Shown here: in pieces, positions 42,681 to 56,281 of the stretch | How positions within the stretch are numbered: the stretch's first letter is position 1 | How the letters are laid out: each line of letters begins with the position of its first letter | NCBI GenBank assembly: GCA_038380435.1 | Contig: JAWZYU010000025.1 | Span: forward strand, 26,326,707 to 26,390,706 | Reading direction: 5' to 3' | Length of the DNA: 64,000 nucleotides | Source of the DNA: Ryuthela nishihirai | Taxonomy: Eukaryota; Arthropoda; Arachnida; Araneae; Heptathelidae | The notes under the pieces: generated by a model | What the model saw: the letters and a program-made list of their open reading frames with translations, nothing else | Told to the model about the DNA's origin: nothing | The model's database searches: none | Program-made: the position numbers and the translations under genes

Positions 42681-42815
42681 ATGACTGATCCACCAGCAGA
42701 AGATAACATTAAGGTAGTATGTCGATTTCGGCCACTCAACGATGCTGAAGAAAAAGCTGGGAGTAAATTCATTGCGAAATTTCCACAAGGAACAGAAGAA
42801 TGCTTGTCTTTAACC
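42681..42815 (+). CDS. Khc: Kinesin-1 heavy chain, first coding exon
   Basis: 45 codons from ATG (context AGCAAAAATGA) to the donor ACC|GTAAGT (GT at 42816, phase 0). The peptide starts [20 protein letters not shown] and continues [19 protein letters not shown]. The [12 protein letters not shown] strand is the hallmark beginning of the kinesin-1 motor domain and this wording is specific to the KIF5/Khc class. The intron position matches the family pattern, in which the next exon opens with the GKVYLFDKVF-type stretch. Kinesin-1 is the ATP-driven plus-end microtubule motor for organelle and mRNP transport. Only this exon is visible; the rest of the motor, stalk and tail must lie beyond the window. 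No disruption is seen. Confidence 0.93.
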
Positions 42816-43464
42816 GTAAGTAATGATTTTAAGAAAAATAGTTTTCGTCTGTCAGTATAGTGTTGAATAACATTGACGTGTAGAGTTTAGTATGTTACGT
42901 AATGAAATATCATATAATGCAATGAAAGTGATCAAATATTGTACAAATAGAGTAAAATATAACAAGTTCATGCCCTATTCAATTGTGAAACAGATCAGTA
43001 ACCTATTTCAAAAAGGAGATGGCACAGGAATCTGAGTCAAATGTCATTTGTAGATTTAGTAATAGTATATATTCCCTTACATTCTCTATGAACATCATGT
43101 TTTATTTAGCACTAAGTGCTGGTATTGAAATAAAAAACATATTTTCACCATATAAACAGCCATAAAAGCTTTAAAATATTCAAATTGATGCAATTAATTA
43201 CATTTAACATTTCTTACCCAATAAAAGCAAAATATATAGTGTACATTTATAGGAAGAATGTGTGTAGTTTTTTATTGTCATGTATATGTAACAAAAATAT
43301 ATTGGAATGTTTGGCAATATCACATTTAATATTTAATTTCTTGCATTAGGGTGAAAATATGCAAACATTTTACATTTGGGTGACATCATTCTTATTCCTG
43401 TGCTTTATCATATTTATGTCCTTCTCAGTGTTGCAGAAGTTGGCTTAGTCAGTTGCATGACAGG

Positions 43465-43793
43465 ATCAATATCTGCAGTTCCCAAGTTTTAGTACTACCA
43501 ATCAGATTTATTTCCTCTACTCACACTCTGCCCTCAATCAGAAAGAGAATGCTGATGAACTTGGAATGGCTACCATCTATTGGATGGGATATTAAGCTGT
43601 GATCCCATGTGCAGGATTGCTGTATCTTGTGCACATTAAAAAATATGTTTGATGGCCTTGACAGGAGGCTTCCATCTGTCTCCCAACAGCTGTTCAGTAG
43701 GTCCCCTTTCTCCCAATCTTTAAATCCTTGTGACCTGGCCATTTAGCTCATTGTGTGCAAAAAAGTGGCACTTGGATGTAAAACCCAAACCTC
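43465..43793 (+). repeat. SINE-B, old diverged copy in the intron
   Basis: Ordered blocks TGATGAACTTGGAATGGC, GATGGCCTTGACAGGAGGC, CTCCCAACAGCTGTTC and TGTGCAAAAAAGTGGCAC are present. The head is barely recognisable. Confidence 0.72.
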
Positions 43794-44327
43794 AGAAGGT
43801 ATTGATTTGTATGGAATTTGATGTAATTAATATTTTGTTTCTAACAATTTGTTGAATGTGTATCATTAAGGAAAATCCCTAATTACCAACACAGCTTTAT
43901 ATGAGGTCCAGAGTGCCTTACAATTAGATCACTGCCATTCTTTAGAATATTTGAGGCTATGATAATCTGTTTAGTATGAAATCTTCCTCTGTTACATACT
44001 GTATGTTTTGTTGCAATCCCTCCAGTTACTTTGGCAGAGAAACATTTTTACCTCATATCTAGTGAAGGACTTCAATGTGGTATTGAATATATGACACTAG
44101 AAATTCTGCCATTTTTCCCCAACTTCATTAATGGTGCTAAAGAATGATGTTTCTTGATATAATATTGATACAAATTCTGGTTAATATTTAGAATCCATGA
44201 CTCAAAATTTTAAGGGGTTTGTGGGTGTTGGTGTAGTGATAAATAAGTGTGTTTTTGAGAGTTAAGTTTGAATGAGAAAGAGCTGTTCAGAATTTTCTTA
44301 TTGCCAATCTGTTTTAATTTTATCAAG

Positions 44328-44518
44328 CAGCATCTTGCTCAAGCAGCTGCTTGCCACAGAGATCTGACAACAGGCTTCAGTTTAATATGCCATATTAGAA
44401 GGTCTATGAGGATGGTGAGCCCTCAGCATAAAAATAATACAAACATCCTTTGCCTTACCTGGAGCTCAAACCCAGGTCCCTTTGATCAGCAGCCAAGCAT
44501 GCTAGTCACTCAGCCATG
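44328..44518 (-). repeat. SINE-A in the intron
   Basis: Reverse copy from GCTCAAGCAGCTGCTTGCC to the head (GCATGCTAGTCACTCAGCC). Confidence 0.78.
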
Positions 44519-46559
44519 CTAATATTTTATGGCGCATGTAAGATGATTTTTTAATTTTTATAATTTATTTTTTGCTTTTTAACAGCAGCTTTACAAAAGA
44601 TTTTGTCACCTAAAAACACACGCCTACCTATTCACCCCTTCCCCTTGTATTTGATGGAAAATTATTATATCACAGTGTTACTGTGCATATCATAAGTTTT
44701 TGTTTTATATAACTCATTTTGATTAACTGCCATGCTGAGAGATGTAGAACAACTGTTTGCACAGTATATTTATGATGAGGGTAAGAATTTTTTAATCTGT
44801 TCACTTCTTTTTTATTAGCTTTATCTGACAATATGTGACCTCAATATTAGGAATATAATAGAACAATTTCAGTCTCAAAATTTGTATCTTGAGCTTCCTT
44901 TGTTGGTTTTCCAGCCACAAAGTTGCTCAATCATTAAAAAAGGGGGACTCTAAGATAGAAGAGATATAAAATTTAGTTAAAAAGAGAAGAATGAATTTCA
45001 CTTGAAATTGCAACCACCAACATGACCTGCCACTGAAAAGGATGGCCTAGCAATGGGAAAGACAAATTTGGATCACACAGAGCTGCAGTTCACTTATTTT
45101 GTGTTTGACCTGCCATTAAAACTTCAATTCCATTTTTTCAGTAGTTTTTTTAATTACCATGAACTTTAATGATAATAGTTGCAGGATCTTCAAGAGTAAG
45201 GTTGAGGTCTATTATATTGTGAAATTCTTGGATGATTCAGCTCTTATATTTCTGCTTTTGATGTAAACAATATAGGTACAATAGGCATGCTCCTTCAGCT
45301 TGATATTGTTTAAGTAAACTGAAATATTTTGCCCATTTCTGTTAGTTTTTTGAAAATTTCTTTCTTCCTATGTTTTTCTGCTTCATATATTTCTTTAGAT
45401 TCTTGTGCAGTATGAAATGCTCTTTATTTTCTTGTTCTGTTGGTATTGTTGTTTTTTTTCCTAAGTTCCTCCATCCAAAATTCTGATGTGTTAAGGTCAA
45501 GTAGAAATCTTCAAAATTTAGATTTATTATTAACCTAAGCATTATCCACTGTCTTCAAATATCTTCTCATGTGAAAACAATTGACAAAAATCTAATACCT
45601 TCTCTTCTGAAAACAATTGTTGAAATTCCAATACTTTCAGCCAAAATTCCCAAAAAACATCAAAATCCAAGTAGAATAATCATTTACATTCATTCCATTT
45701 TTTTAAGGCAGAACATATTCTACTTTATAAGCATTTACTTCACATATTGATTGGACCCAAGGTTGGAGAGATATTATGAAACAGTTGTTTACATACTACC
45801 CCATTTTGAGGGGGAATAAAAATGGGGGAAAATTTTTTTATGCCCTGTGACATTTCCCATTTATGACCCCCCCCCCCCAGACTTCCATTTGATACATAAC
45901 ATGATTGGATTAAGAAGATATATAGTGAAACAACTGCTTTGATAAATATATAGATTGGCCAAACAATAAATGACAAGGACAAAATAGAAATGAGGTAAAA
46001 TAAACATCAGAACTAGACACTTATTCTAAGAAATTAATAAAATGAATATTCACACTTTACTAATTTGTTATGAATAGGGTCTTTTTCATGCTGGTGTTTT
46101 TATGATGTGGTACAAATGTCAATAAATATAAATTTAATATTATAATATAATGAATCTCTTTATAATGAATTATAAATAAATCTGCAATTCATTAAAAGAG
46201 ATTAACATGTTTCTGATTTTTTTTTTAAATAATTCATCAGTGTGTGTGGAAACCATGAATGTATTACTAAAGGCAAATTTTTCTCCTTACATAACCTTAC
46301 ATAACATAAATAAAATCTTCTTAATCTTAAAGAGTTTTTTTTTTATCTTAAAATCTTAAAATAAAAAAACTCCTTCCTTCTAATCAAAAAGGATTCTAAA
46401 TTTGATTGATTAATTAGAATCCATTTTGCAAATCAGTGTCATACTGATTACACTAGTCAACAAGGTTTTGGTAACATGAATATTATCATTTTATCAATAA
46501 CATGAATACTATCATTTTATTAAGGAAGGCATCAGTCTTATTATGATGTTAGAGGAAAA

Positions 46560-46640
46560 ATTGTCATGAGCTGGGTGGGATACGACCTCTTGATAAATAT
46601 GTCAAGTGCTCTAACCATTGAGCCACTGACTGCCGAGCAA
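46560..46640 (-). repeat. tRNA-like sequence
   Basis: The reverse strand reads GTGGCTCAATGGTTAGAGC (A-box), a possible anticodon arm CTTGA...TCAAG, and a degenerate B-box GTCGTATCC. The T-arm consensus GTTCRA is lost, so this is a tRNA-derived relic. It does not match the heads of SINE-A or SINE-B exactly. Confidence 0.45.
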
Positions 46641-46956
46641 GATCTCTAATTGATGTTATGAATTTTCTACTACAGTAAACAATTTTTGTGTCTCATGAAG
46701 GCATTGTCCCAGCTGTCCAGTAACATCAAATTGAGGAGATCTTGCGTGGCAGCCAGATCACCTGGCATGTTGTCAGGAGGTTGTTATAGTGTATCCTACC
46801 CAGCTTATGACGATATCGATATCATAATAATAGTGATGCCTTCCTTGATAGTTGAACAAAACCGTCGAGAAATTTTCTTAAGTTTATTCAGACATATACT
46901 CGTGACATATTTGGCATCTTCATGACATACCTGTCATATGCTTCTTGAGGTTGTGA

Positions 46957-47800
46957 GTGATCTGTATGTGCCTCGACATAAATGGACTGATGGAAGAATT
47001 AGGATTTCCAGACAAGCCTGAAGAATGGAGGCTATTTATAGATTATTCTAAAGTAAGCATAGAAGATGTTCTGTTACGTAATGGAAACAAAAAACCATCA
47101 ATACCTGTGGCTCATTCAGTTGCTCTGAAGGAAACCTACAACATGTCTGCCATACTGAATGCAATAAATTACAAGGAACACTGTTGGCAGTTATGTGGTA
47201 ATTTGCAGTTAATTGCACTGTTACTTGGATTGCAAGGGGATTCACATAGCAACACTATGTTGTAAAGGACTGGCCAACCAGTGAAAACTTTATTTCTGTA
47301 ATACACACCATTAGTGAATCCTGAGTCAGTTTTTCGTACTCTGCTGCACATACATAAAGCTCGGCCTTACGAAGAACTTTTTAAAAGCTTTGGCCAAAAA
47401 TAATGATGTTTTTGCATACTTAAGAGGGCAATTTCCAAAACTGAATACTGCAAAGCTTAAAGAAGGTATCTTTGTCACCCCACAAAATAAGAAAATTTTT
47501 GCATGATTCCACTTTTGAAAACAAACTAAATCCCAATGAATTTACAGCATAGAAATCCTTTAAATCAGTAGTTCAAGAGTTTCTTGACTACTACCAACAA
47601 TTAATGCAGGAAACTTACCTAACCATCAACTGTTAGGATCCTGGAATTCACTCAAATACACTTCATACATTCTTATGTAGACTTCTTTGCAGATAACTTG
47701 GTGCTATTAGTGATGAACAAGATGAAAGATTCCATCAGGATATAAGTACAATGGAGCAAGGCTATCAAAAAATAACTGTTAACAAATTTAGATCTTAGTG
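46957..47800 (+). pseudogene. Second copy of the uncharacterised multicopy protein family
   Basis: Fragments in shifting frames: DINGLMEELGFPDKPEEWRL, VALKETYNMSAILNAINY, CGNLQLIALLLGLQG (to 47265), then YIKLGLTKNFLKALAKNNDV and FAYLRGQFPKLNTAKLKEG (about 47350-47480), and near 47710 a DEQDERFHQDISTMEQGYQ piece. The first parts align with DVDSLMNALGIKHDP, KETYDNLKQLLNCL and CDLKVAALLMGLQLG of the 10.3-11.3-kb copy. The N-terminal half is absent. It is intronless and broken, which suggests spread by retroposition or as transposon cargo. Confidence 0.6.
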
Positions 47801-49039
47801 TTTTTGTTATACTCTCAGGCATAATCTGTGCCTTTATAGTGTTTCCAGGTAATGCAAGATCGTAAATTTAATTTTTTTCGAACAGAATTCGGCATTTTTT
47901 TAACTGTTTCTAATCAAATCTTGAAAATAACATTTCAATGTGACATATAGTTTTTTCCTGTTAAAAAAAATTAACTTGAGCCTGTTTGATCGTATATACG
48001 GGTTGAATCACTGTAATAACATACAGTAGCGATGATTTAGTTTAAGCCTTTATTCTGCCTTACCGTAGTAGATTATCGATCAGCTTTTGATTTCCCCTAG
48101 GTTGATCTATTTATAGCTGCAGCAGAGTTGCATAATGATTTTAAACTTTTAACGTAAGTTATTGATTTTACTACCGGAAGTTGCATCATCCATAACTTTG
48201 CCAAATGCTTTCGGTCAATATTTTACGGACTTTCAATTTAGAAAACTTCTTTTTTATTCTGGTGTTTCTGGAATTATTTTTTTTACCTCTTTTCAAATGT
48301 ATACTGCGATTATAAAGAATAATTTGAAACTATCGAAAATGAAGTCGCTAGTGATCTCTAATAGCCGATATCGGAAGAATCACGATTTTTGCTATTAGCC
48401 TAAAAGCACGATTTTAAATAGTAGAACTTATTTTAGTGATAATTTTGATGATATTTTAACCAAATACACTAATTAACATTAGGATATTGCGATTTTTAAC
48501 CGAAATTTTTGCCGAAATTTTAAAAATAAACTTTTCCGTAGTAGTTATGCAGCTTTATATTAAAACCATTCATTCTCAATTTCCGTGCTTGAGCAAAACT
48601 TTAATGCTTTGAAATGTTTTTATTCAGTTGTTTTACAGTTCTTTATCTTTCCTTAGATATATTTTTCAGTCCTTATTTAAATTATCTTGTTTTTAAATTG
48701 AAATAAATTTTTTAGGACACCATTCTCCTTAGGCTTAGAGTTTGCCGATCGCAAAACATCTAAGCATATGCATTATGCGTTATTTGCATAAATCACTAAA
48801 AAATTTTTAAAATACTAAATAAATGAAAGATTTTAGGATTAATGGAAATATTATTAGCTTATTTATATTAGAATAACAAAATAATTTGAAAAAAATGCAA
48901 AAAATAAATTTTTTAAAATTTTTACTAAATTAAAAATAGAAATAAAGTACAGTAACATTTTTCTATATTTCAAAAAAAAGTTTAAAAACTTTTAACTACT
49001 ATTTTATTTTCATAGAATATTTCCCAGTTTATTAATAAC

Positions 49040-49480
49040 AATTAAATGCACTTTCTTTTAGTATATAACATGAGTATTCCCCTTCATTATTTACTGCTCA
49101 GGAGAAATTCCATTTTAATGATTGATCATAAGCTTTTACTCTCTGATATGATCATCAGACCAGTGATTCTCTATGCTTCACCCATATGGGTGAATACTAC
49201 ACCCACCAATATTCGTAAGATTCAGGTCTTACAGAACAAGATTTTGAAAACTGCAGTCGATGCCCCATGGTTTGTCACTAACACTAACTCCATAAAGACC
49301 TGTTCATTGACCATATATATATACACACACATATAAAACGCACCTCAAAAAGTTTTTTTGAGGCTGTAAGCAATAATCCCAATGAGATTATTTCTTCTCT
49401 GATTCTTTACGATCATACTCTTTTGAACAAGTACAAGAGGCCTAAAATGGTAGCATTCTCTGAGGAGACCTACCCATTTT
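49040..49480 (+). mobile_element. Jockey-like LINE, C-terminal fragment
   Basis: KLLLSDMIIRPVILYASPIW, RKIQVLQNKILKTAVDAPWF and, after a shift, NPNEIISSLILYDHTLLNKY-type sequence (49376-49440) are the typical end of a Jockey reverse transcriptase. Only this 3' part remains. Confidence 0.75.
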
Positions 49481-51419
49481 GTTTTAAGTTTTTTATACAT
49501 TTTTACTGCTATTTTTAGTTTTTCTTATGTTTGCCCTTAGGGGCCCACCTAAGGGTGATTTACTTATTTATTTTGTTCTTACTCATACCAAATAGACATA
49601 TCTTTATGATGGAGATGGTTAGGGGTAAAATTATTACCCAGTACATCAAATATGATTATACGATTTACGATCATTATTTACTTTAGGATGAGGTTCTAAA
49701 GTTGGGCATTTTATTTTCTGAAAACACTTCAAAATTAACTTGGCCACTAGAGTGAAACCAGTTTCAGAAACCTGACAATTTAAGGGTTAATAATGGTGAT
49801 GTGTATAAAATCATGTATGTTGAACACAAATACAAAATAAGTGATAACAAAAAGCTGTGCATGTTATGAATTTTTTTTTTTTATTATCATTTTCATGATC
49901 AGCATACCTAATTTAATCAAAAACAACTTATTTCATTCATATTATCAAAAAAAAAGTTGAAATTTGTTGATCAGTTAACAGTGGAATTTCTAGTGATGCC
50001 TCATTTTCAATGATGGCAAAATCCAGTGGAAATTCACTGAGACAAAGACATTTCTAAACCCAAGTTTTCAGCTTAAAAATAAGATTAAAATTAAGATCAC
50101 CACCATTTTGAGAGTTATGTACGAAGGCATCCACAGATGGGCTTCAACAGCATCAACTCTTTTTCCCACCCACCCACTTCATCCAAGTGAAAAGACTAAT
50201 GATATCTAAAATGTTTGCAGTTTAACTGTTTATTCTAGTGGTTACCAACTAGGATGCAATGATGTTTTATTTTAAAAATAATTTCTAATTTGTCTTTTAA
50301 GCATCAGTATAGAAATTCAGAATATAAACTACATTTATTTTTTAAAACTGTAACTTGCAAAACCTTCATGCATTATAGTTATGTGACTTCCTGCAGTACC
50401 CTTTGTTGTCAACTTCTCTGATGTTGCAAATGGTGTGACTAAAATCAGTTGTTTTGTGTGCAAATAATGATTCATTTTGAAAAGATAAAAACTTGTAAAC
50501 AGGAACTCATTTATTGTTTTATAGAAATATGAAAAAACATAGTGAAGAATCTTGAAATAGAGTTCATTTCTCTTTTATTTCTTTTAATGCTTAACCCTTC
50601 CCAGGTCAAGGACGTCTATAGACGTTTTTTGTACGACACATAAAATTTTGATTTAAAAAAAAATTCTTATTTGAAAATTTTCTTAAATATTCTTTTTAAA
50701 AATACTAATTCAAGCTTGAAAAATAATATATATTTTTTTCATATGATGCATATTTTATTAACCTACAAACATAGATGACAATCACAGCATTACCCATTGA
50801 CTTTTTGATGTTGATAAATCAATAAATATTGCAGAAAATTTTTTCGAAATAATTCAATAACGCCATCTGATTGCCATATTTTAGAAGTGCTATAGAGTGC
50901 CAGAAAGGTTCTTCGTAAAAAATAATGTGTGTACATATTTCAAATGTTTTATGTAAGACTGTTGGGGGGGAAAAATCTAGATTGAAATGGTGTGACATTT
51001 GTCAAAAAACTCAGAAAATTTCAATAAGTGACCCAATGTAAAAAAAAAAATCCAGTCTACGATAGATTTGGTTCAGCATCTGAATTTTATTGCTTAGACA
51101 TTATCACAAAAAAAGATAAATCCATACTATAGCTACAGTGGCTATTTGTTTTCTGGAAAAATATAGGACATTTATTGAAAACATATTTTCTGTTTTTTTT
51201 TTTCAATTAATATTATTTGTTTATCAATTTTTGTCATGATACTATTAGTTTTTATGCTATGTATTAAAATCTTATAAAACAAAACAAATGATATGTATAA
51301 ATTAATTTTATTTAAATTGAAAAAATTTTCAAAAGAGTAAAAAAGAGCAAATACATCAATAAAATAGCTTTTAATTTGTCAAAGGATCACTATTGCAAGA
51401 ATTTTAGCACAATTAAAAT

Positions 51420-51809
51420 GGGGCGGGGGTGGCTCAGTCGGTAGCGCGCCAGGCTCGTAATCTGTAGTTCCCAGGTTCGAGTCCCAGCTGGGTCAGCGTT
51501 GAGATTTATCTCCGCAAAATTCCCTGCCCTGCCCACGGTCAGTAGGGGACACCGATGGGTTTGATAAGGCCGCCGTTCGTCGGATGGGACGTTAAGCCAT
51601 GGCCCCGTGTGCGGGAGAGCCATACCCTGTGCACGTTAAAGAACACGCTGGATGGCCTTGACGGGAGGCTACCATCTGTCTCCCAACAGCTGTTCCAGTG
51701 GGTCCCCTCCCCCAACCTTCTCTGAGCCTTCAGGGTCCATGTGACCTGGCCATTTAGCCCATGGTGTGCAAAAAAGTGCCGCTCAGAGGTAAAACAACCC
51801 AACCCAACC
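51420..51809 (+). repeat. SINE-B, full length, best-preserved copy
   Basis: 390 bp from GGGGCGGGGGTGGCTCAGTC (A-box) and GGTTCGAGTCC (B-box) to AAAACAACCCAACCCAACC. The target duplication TTTAGCACAATTAAA lies at 51403-51417 and 51810-51824. It is a suitable reference copy for the family. Confidence 0.94.
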
Positions 51810-52666
51810 TTTAGCACAATTAAATAATTGCAAATTATAAATATTTTAGTTATGTGTTATTAATTCCCCAATCATATCGACAACAGTAAGAAAAAATTAT
51901 CAAATAGTGGCAAAACAGAACGATTTTTATTTAGTCAGAAATAGGACTTTTAAAAGACAGAACAAAAAATATAGGATACAAACATCTTTCTAAATTTTTA
52001 TAATTATATAGGACAGCATCTTAATATACAGGATGAATGGTCATAGTAATGATAGTGTAAATTCCGATAATTTTTCCAAAACACGTTCACTATGTTTTTG
52101 AAAAGATAAAAGAGCACAAAAGTAAATCAATTGAATGAAATTGGAAAAGTCTTTGAATTTACTGTTATGCTGCTTTTATAGTTCTGGTTGTCTGGTTGCA
52201 AAACAAGCTCTCCCTGTATAATGTTGGCTGTCTAACTTCACAATATGCAGAATACAGTTATCATAACTAAAAGGTTGCTAGCCTATTTGCCAATACCTCC
52301 TATAACATTATAGGAGGTATTGGTTAATGATACATGGTCTCCTGCACCACCAGCTCATTCCACAGCCTTCCATGCTCCATGAATAATTCACCAAAGTCAT
52401 GATCATTATGTTCGTCTTCTGTTAGCTGTTGAGAAAATGTCCCCAATCAAGGAACCAATTTCTGGAAACTTGAAGTCTGCCATTTAGCGAAACACCTTGC
52501 CACTCAAGATTAAAGGGGAACTGCTACAGACAACCAAGAAAATTGCTGTGGGACACCTTTGGGCAACGATCAGTGCTTTTCAAACAACATCATAGTTGCA
52601 TCCTGTCATAAAACAATTTACTAAGTCCCTTTATGTATCCAACGTTATCCGCATGTTTTATGAGCC

Positions 52667-52742
52667 ATCGGGGTTCTTGTGACATGGCCATTTAGCCCAT
52701 GGTGTGCAAAAAAGTGCAGCTCAGAGGTAAAACAGCCCAACC
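52667..52742 (+). repeat. SINE-B 3' tail fragment
   Basis: GACATGGCCATTTAGCCCAT and AAAGTGCAGCTCAGAGGTAA only; 5'-truncated. Confidence 0.78.
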
Positions 52743-53177
52743 GCATTTTTAATGATTACCAAGGAGTAATTGTAACATGTGGGATTTTAACATCTGTGAA
52801 AGCTGACTGCTGTTTTCACATTTTTAATCTATTGAGGCTACCGTTCTTCTGTAGTGTTTATCAAATTCTTTCCATTTATCTTTGCTTTTCCCCCTTTGCA
52901 GCTCCTTTATGGCTGTCACATCTCCATATCCTCAAATATATAGTAGTCAGTATATCCAAATTACTAAGAGGGTAACTTCTTCTGAATGCTACTGATAGGG
53001 AATTATGGCTGCACTGTTCGTTGTTGAAAAGAAACTTAAACTGTGTTTCATGAAGATGAAAAAAATAAATAGTAATAAGCAAGAATCTATGGGGTTTTAT
53101 GAGCCGAAAAATGTGTTGCGTCAAGTGCCCAGTTCACCTCTGATTGTTGCTATTTATAAATACTAATAAACACACAG

Positions 53178-53252
53178 ATCTTCTACTATGATGTATAAAC
53201 TGAGAGAAACCTGTCAGACCTCTGTGGCAAGCAGCTGCTTGAGGAAGTATTG
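53178..53252 (+). repeat. SINE-A 3' tail fragment
   Basis: CTTCTACTATGATGTATAAA to GCAGCTGCTTGAGGAAGTAT; the head is absent. Confidence 0.72.
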
Positions 53253-53365
53253 AAGTTTATATTATAACACACATTCACAACTGCTGTATAGTGAAATCAA
53301 AATGTATTTGTATTTTGAGGCTCATAGCATGAGACCATAAATACATTGAAAATTTTATTTATATA

Positions 53366-54694
53366 CACTGCTCGACATTGAAAGTGCTCCATCCAGAAGG
53401 ACATGTCATACAAAAATTCAAATAGAAGAGTGGGTGTGTGCAGTTGAGATATGCAAATGATGATATTCTGGAGCCAATGATGTGTGTGGCTCCAGAGATA
53501 AAAGGTGCAAGAAGGAACAGGAATGGTATTGTGTTTATGCAAGTGGAAGTCATGTGAATGATTGAGATTAGGTGGTTCCATTTGGAAATTGTTCAGTGAA
53601 GGCCAAAAATGGCAGGTTTATTGCCATTTGGTTGCTTTGAGAGTGGAAGAATTATAGGCCTATGTGAAGCTGGATGGACTACAAGTTGTGTTGCTGCCCA
53701 TGTTCATCGAAATGCACTAACTGTTGGATGCTGTTGACAATAGTGGCGAAATGAAGGTTCTAGTGTGCATCACAGAGGGAGTGGTGCAGTTTGACAGACA
53801 TCAACATGGCTTGATAGGTGCATTGCTCGACATGCTCGTTTGTCACTGCAGGAGATATTCGATGGGCTGTGTCAGCAACCATGGACATCCCCATAATGAC
53901 CTGAAGGGTAAACCGAAGGTTGCATGAGGCACACCTGCATTCTAGGCAACCGTTATGTAGAATGCCATTGACTGCAAACTATCGCAGTGCTTGTCTGGCT
54001 TGGTGTTGAAGTTGTGTGAACTGGGGTCACGAATGGAGCACTGTTGTGTTTAGTGATGAATCCCGTTTCTGTCTGGATGCTGATGATCGACGGGGTCTGT
54101 GTGTGGTGACAACCTGGCGAGAGGACGAATCCAGCTTTTGTTCGTGACCCAGCACACTGCCCGTCAGCCAGGCATAATGGTATGGGTATGCGGACAGCAG
54201 GTCACCTCTTGTCCACATCATGGGAACACTGACAGCTGCAAACATTACATACGTTAGCGAGGTTCTGCAGCCCATTTTCTAGCATGTGTACACATTGCTA
54301 GTGTCTCCAGACAATGTTTGCAACATGTTCAAGTATTGCCATGGCCAGCATGATCTCCAGATTTATCCCCAATAAAAAATCTGTGGGACCACATTGGATG
54401 ACATGTGCAATCCTCTCACTGGCCGGCACAGAATCTCGATGAATTATGGGAGCAAGTCAATGCTGCATGGTGTGCAATTCATCAGGAACCATATCCATCG
54501 ACTGTATGACTCCATGGCACACTTTATTGCTGTTCATGGTGGTGCAACCACCTACTGGGGTAGTCACATTGTGCTTCATTATCTCACCATCTAATTGTTG
54601 TAAGTGGCTGCAAATTAAATCATGGTATGCCAATATGTATTGCTATGTGTGTGTGACATTTTTCTTGGTGGGGCAATTTCAATGTCATATAGTG
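53366..54694 (+). mobile_element. Tc1-like DNA transposon with both terminal repeats
   Basis: 1329 bp between TA dinucleotides (53364-53365, 54695-54696). The terminal inverted repeats of about 45 bp start CACTGCTCGACATTGAAA and, from the other end, CACTATATGACATTGAAAT. The transposase is a pseudogene spread over frames: NALTV/HGLIGALLDM region, VVFSDESRFCLDADD (first Asp box), GERTNPAFVRDPAHCPSARH and a degraded C-terminal half. It is the same family as 37624-38916, with opposite orientation. Confidence 0.87.
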
Positions 54695-54929
54695 TATATA
54701 TTTATCTTATATTTCAATTTAACAGTAATCAGAATTAATGTAAAATTTTGTAATTTATTTGCACTACTTGAGATAAGTTTAAAGTAATTATTCATACATT
54801 TCTTTTTGGTCACAACAAACTACTTAGTGTTATTGTACACAAATCTATACTCTTGAATTTGAAAGGAATATTTATGAACTAAATGTAAAATTTTTTGCAA
54901 AATTAGTATTTACCTGATATTTTTGAAAC

Positions 54930-55049
54930 AGTACTTGCGAATCAGCTGTATTTTAGCCAATATAACAGTTTACAAAGTTAAACTTGTTACTCTGTATTTT
55001 AGCCGATATAACAGTTTACAAAGTTAAACTTGTTGCTAAAAATCATAAA
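54930..55049. repeat. 46-bp tandem duplication
   Basis: CTGTATTTTAGCC.ATATAACA followed by GTTTACAAAGTTAAACTTGTT occurs twice in a row (about 54948-54993 and 54994-55039), with two or three differences. Confidence 0.85.
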
Positions 55050-55690
55050 TTAAAAAATAAATAAACCTAAAGCATACTGATGGTGCAATCAGTCACCTAG
55101 TTTGTATTCACTTGAAAGGAAGACCAGCAATCTTGTGTAGGTAAAATGGCACCCTATCTTCCTTGGAATTGAATATGAACTCGGTGACTGAATTGCACAA
55201 TCGATACGCTTTAGGTTTATTTTCTACTTTTTAGGGCCATATGTGAAGATAGGTATTTTAAAAATTTTTTATTTTTTTTTGTCACTAAAAACATCTACCT
55301 TTAAAACTTTTCATTTGATATATGACTCATAAACATTGACCACATATTTTCTCCCATTTTGGAATCATTTTTGAGATAGCCCATCACATTAGAGATGTCA
55401 CAAGCTTTAATTAGAGATATGACTCAGTGAAGTCGAACTCCGTGAAAATCTGTCTCCCCCCTTTTTAAAGGGGGGCAATGTGGGGACAAAATTCAAAATA
55501 GTTTACAACGGTCGTTATATGAGCTTTCATTTGACACCTAACTCACAACTAGGCCCTCACTTTCGGAAGCTATAGAACATTGTTCACATTTCCCGTTTTT
55601 AGGGGGGAACAACAACGCATGGGGTATCAATTTTTTATAGCCTATGATACTCCCCGCATCACATCCTTTCCTTTGACACACTTGACACCT
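55050..55690 (-). repeat. Fold-back element: hairpin core plus modules, reverse orientation
   Basis: Around 55065-55250 the arms AAACCTAAAGCATACTGATG and CAATCGATACGCTTTAGGTT pair around a CCTATCTTCCTT centre. Reversed modules (TTTCATTTGATATATGACTC; CACAAGCTTTAATT; CCCATGC-type boxes) follow to 55690. Confidence 0.65.
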
Positions 55691-56281
55691 TGATTACTTA
55701 AAAATGTGCAAGGTGCACGTGTATGCATCCAAATTATAACAACAAAAATCGGGTCTGTAGTAGTAAGTGATATGCAATTGAGTTTGGAATTCCCTGACGT
55801 GTTTTTCCTTTGAATATCTACGAGAAATAGCTAATGATATGCCTTTTATATTTTTTCGCTATATGCCGTTATATTTCTACAGGTGATATGTTTTTTCTTC
55901 CAAATAGTAGTGCATGCTGGTGAATTAATGTTAGTCAAGTGTTCCTTTTTAGATCTGCCAGTTTGTAAAATATGGAAAGTACGACATTTTAATCAGTATT
56001 CCAATACCTGCTTCTTTAATAAGTTCAAATTACGTGGGAAAGTGGAGGATAATTTGAATTCCTTTATTTTTAATTAAAGTCTTTATCATTTTTGTTAATA
56101 TTTTCCAATTTAATTGTGCACAGAGTAAGCCTATGAAACACAGTGCTACAGTTAGGATTACAAATTTTTATAGTCAGTAAGTTACCTGCTAAAGCAGGTT
56201 TGAAAAGGTAGAGCACCCAAACACAAAAGTTTCTAGGTTCCACTCAGTTTTTTTTTTTTAAGGAGTATGATGGGTTTAGAG

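Noticed and set aside
46686..46925. 79-codon plus frame before the second multicopy-family copy
   Set aside because: The sequence shows no match to the N-terminal half of the family or any domain, and it overlaps a tRNA-like relic region.
53297..53581. Minus-strand frames at the start of the Tc1-like element
   Set aside because: They are antisense to the transposon's terminal repeat and 5' region; the transposase lies on the plus strand.
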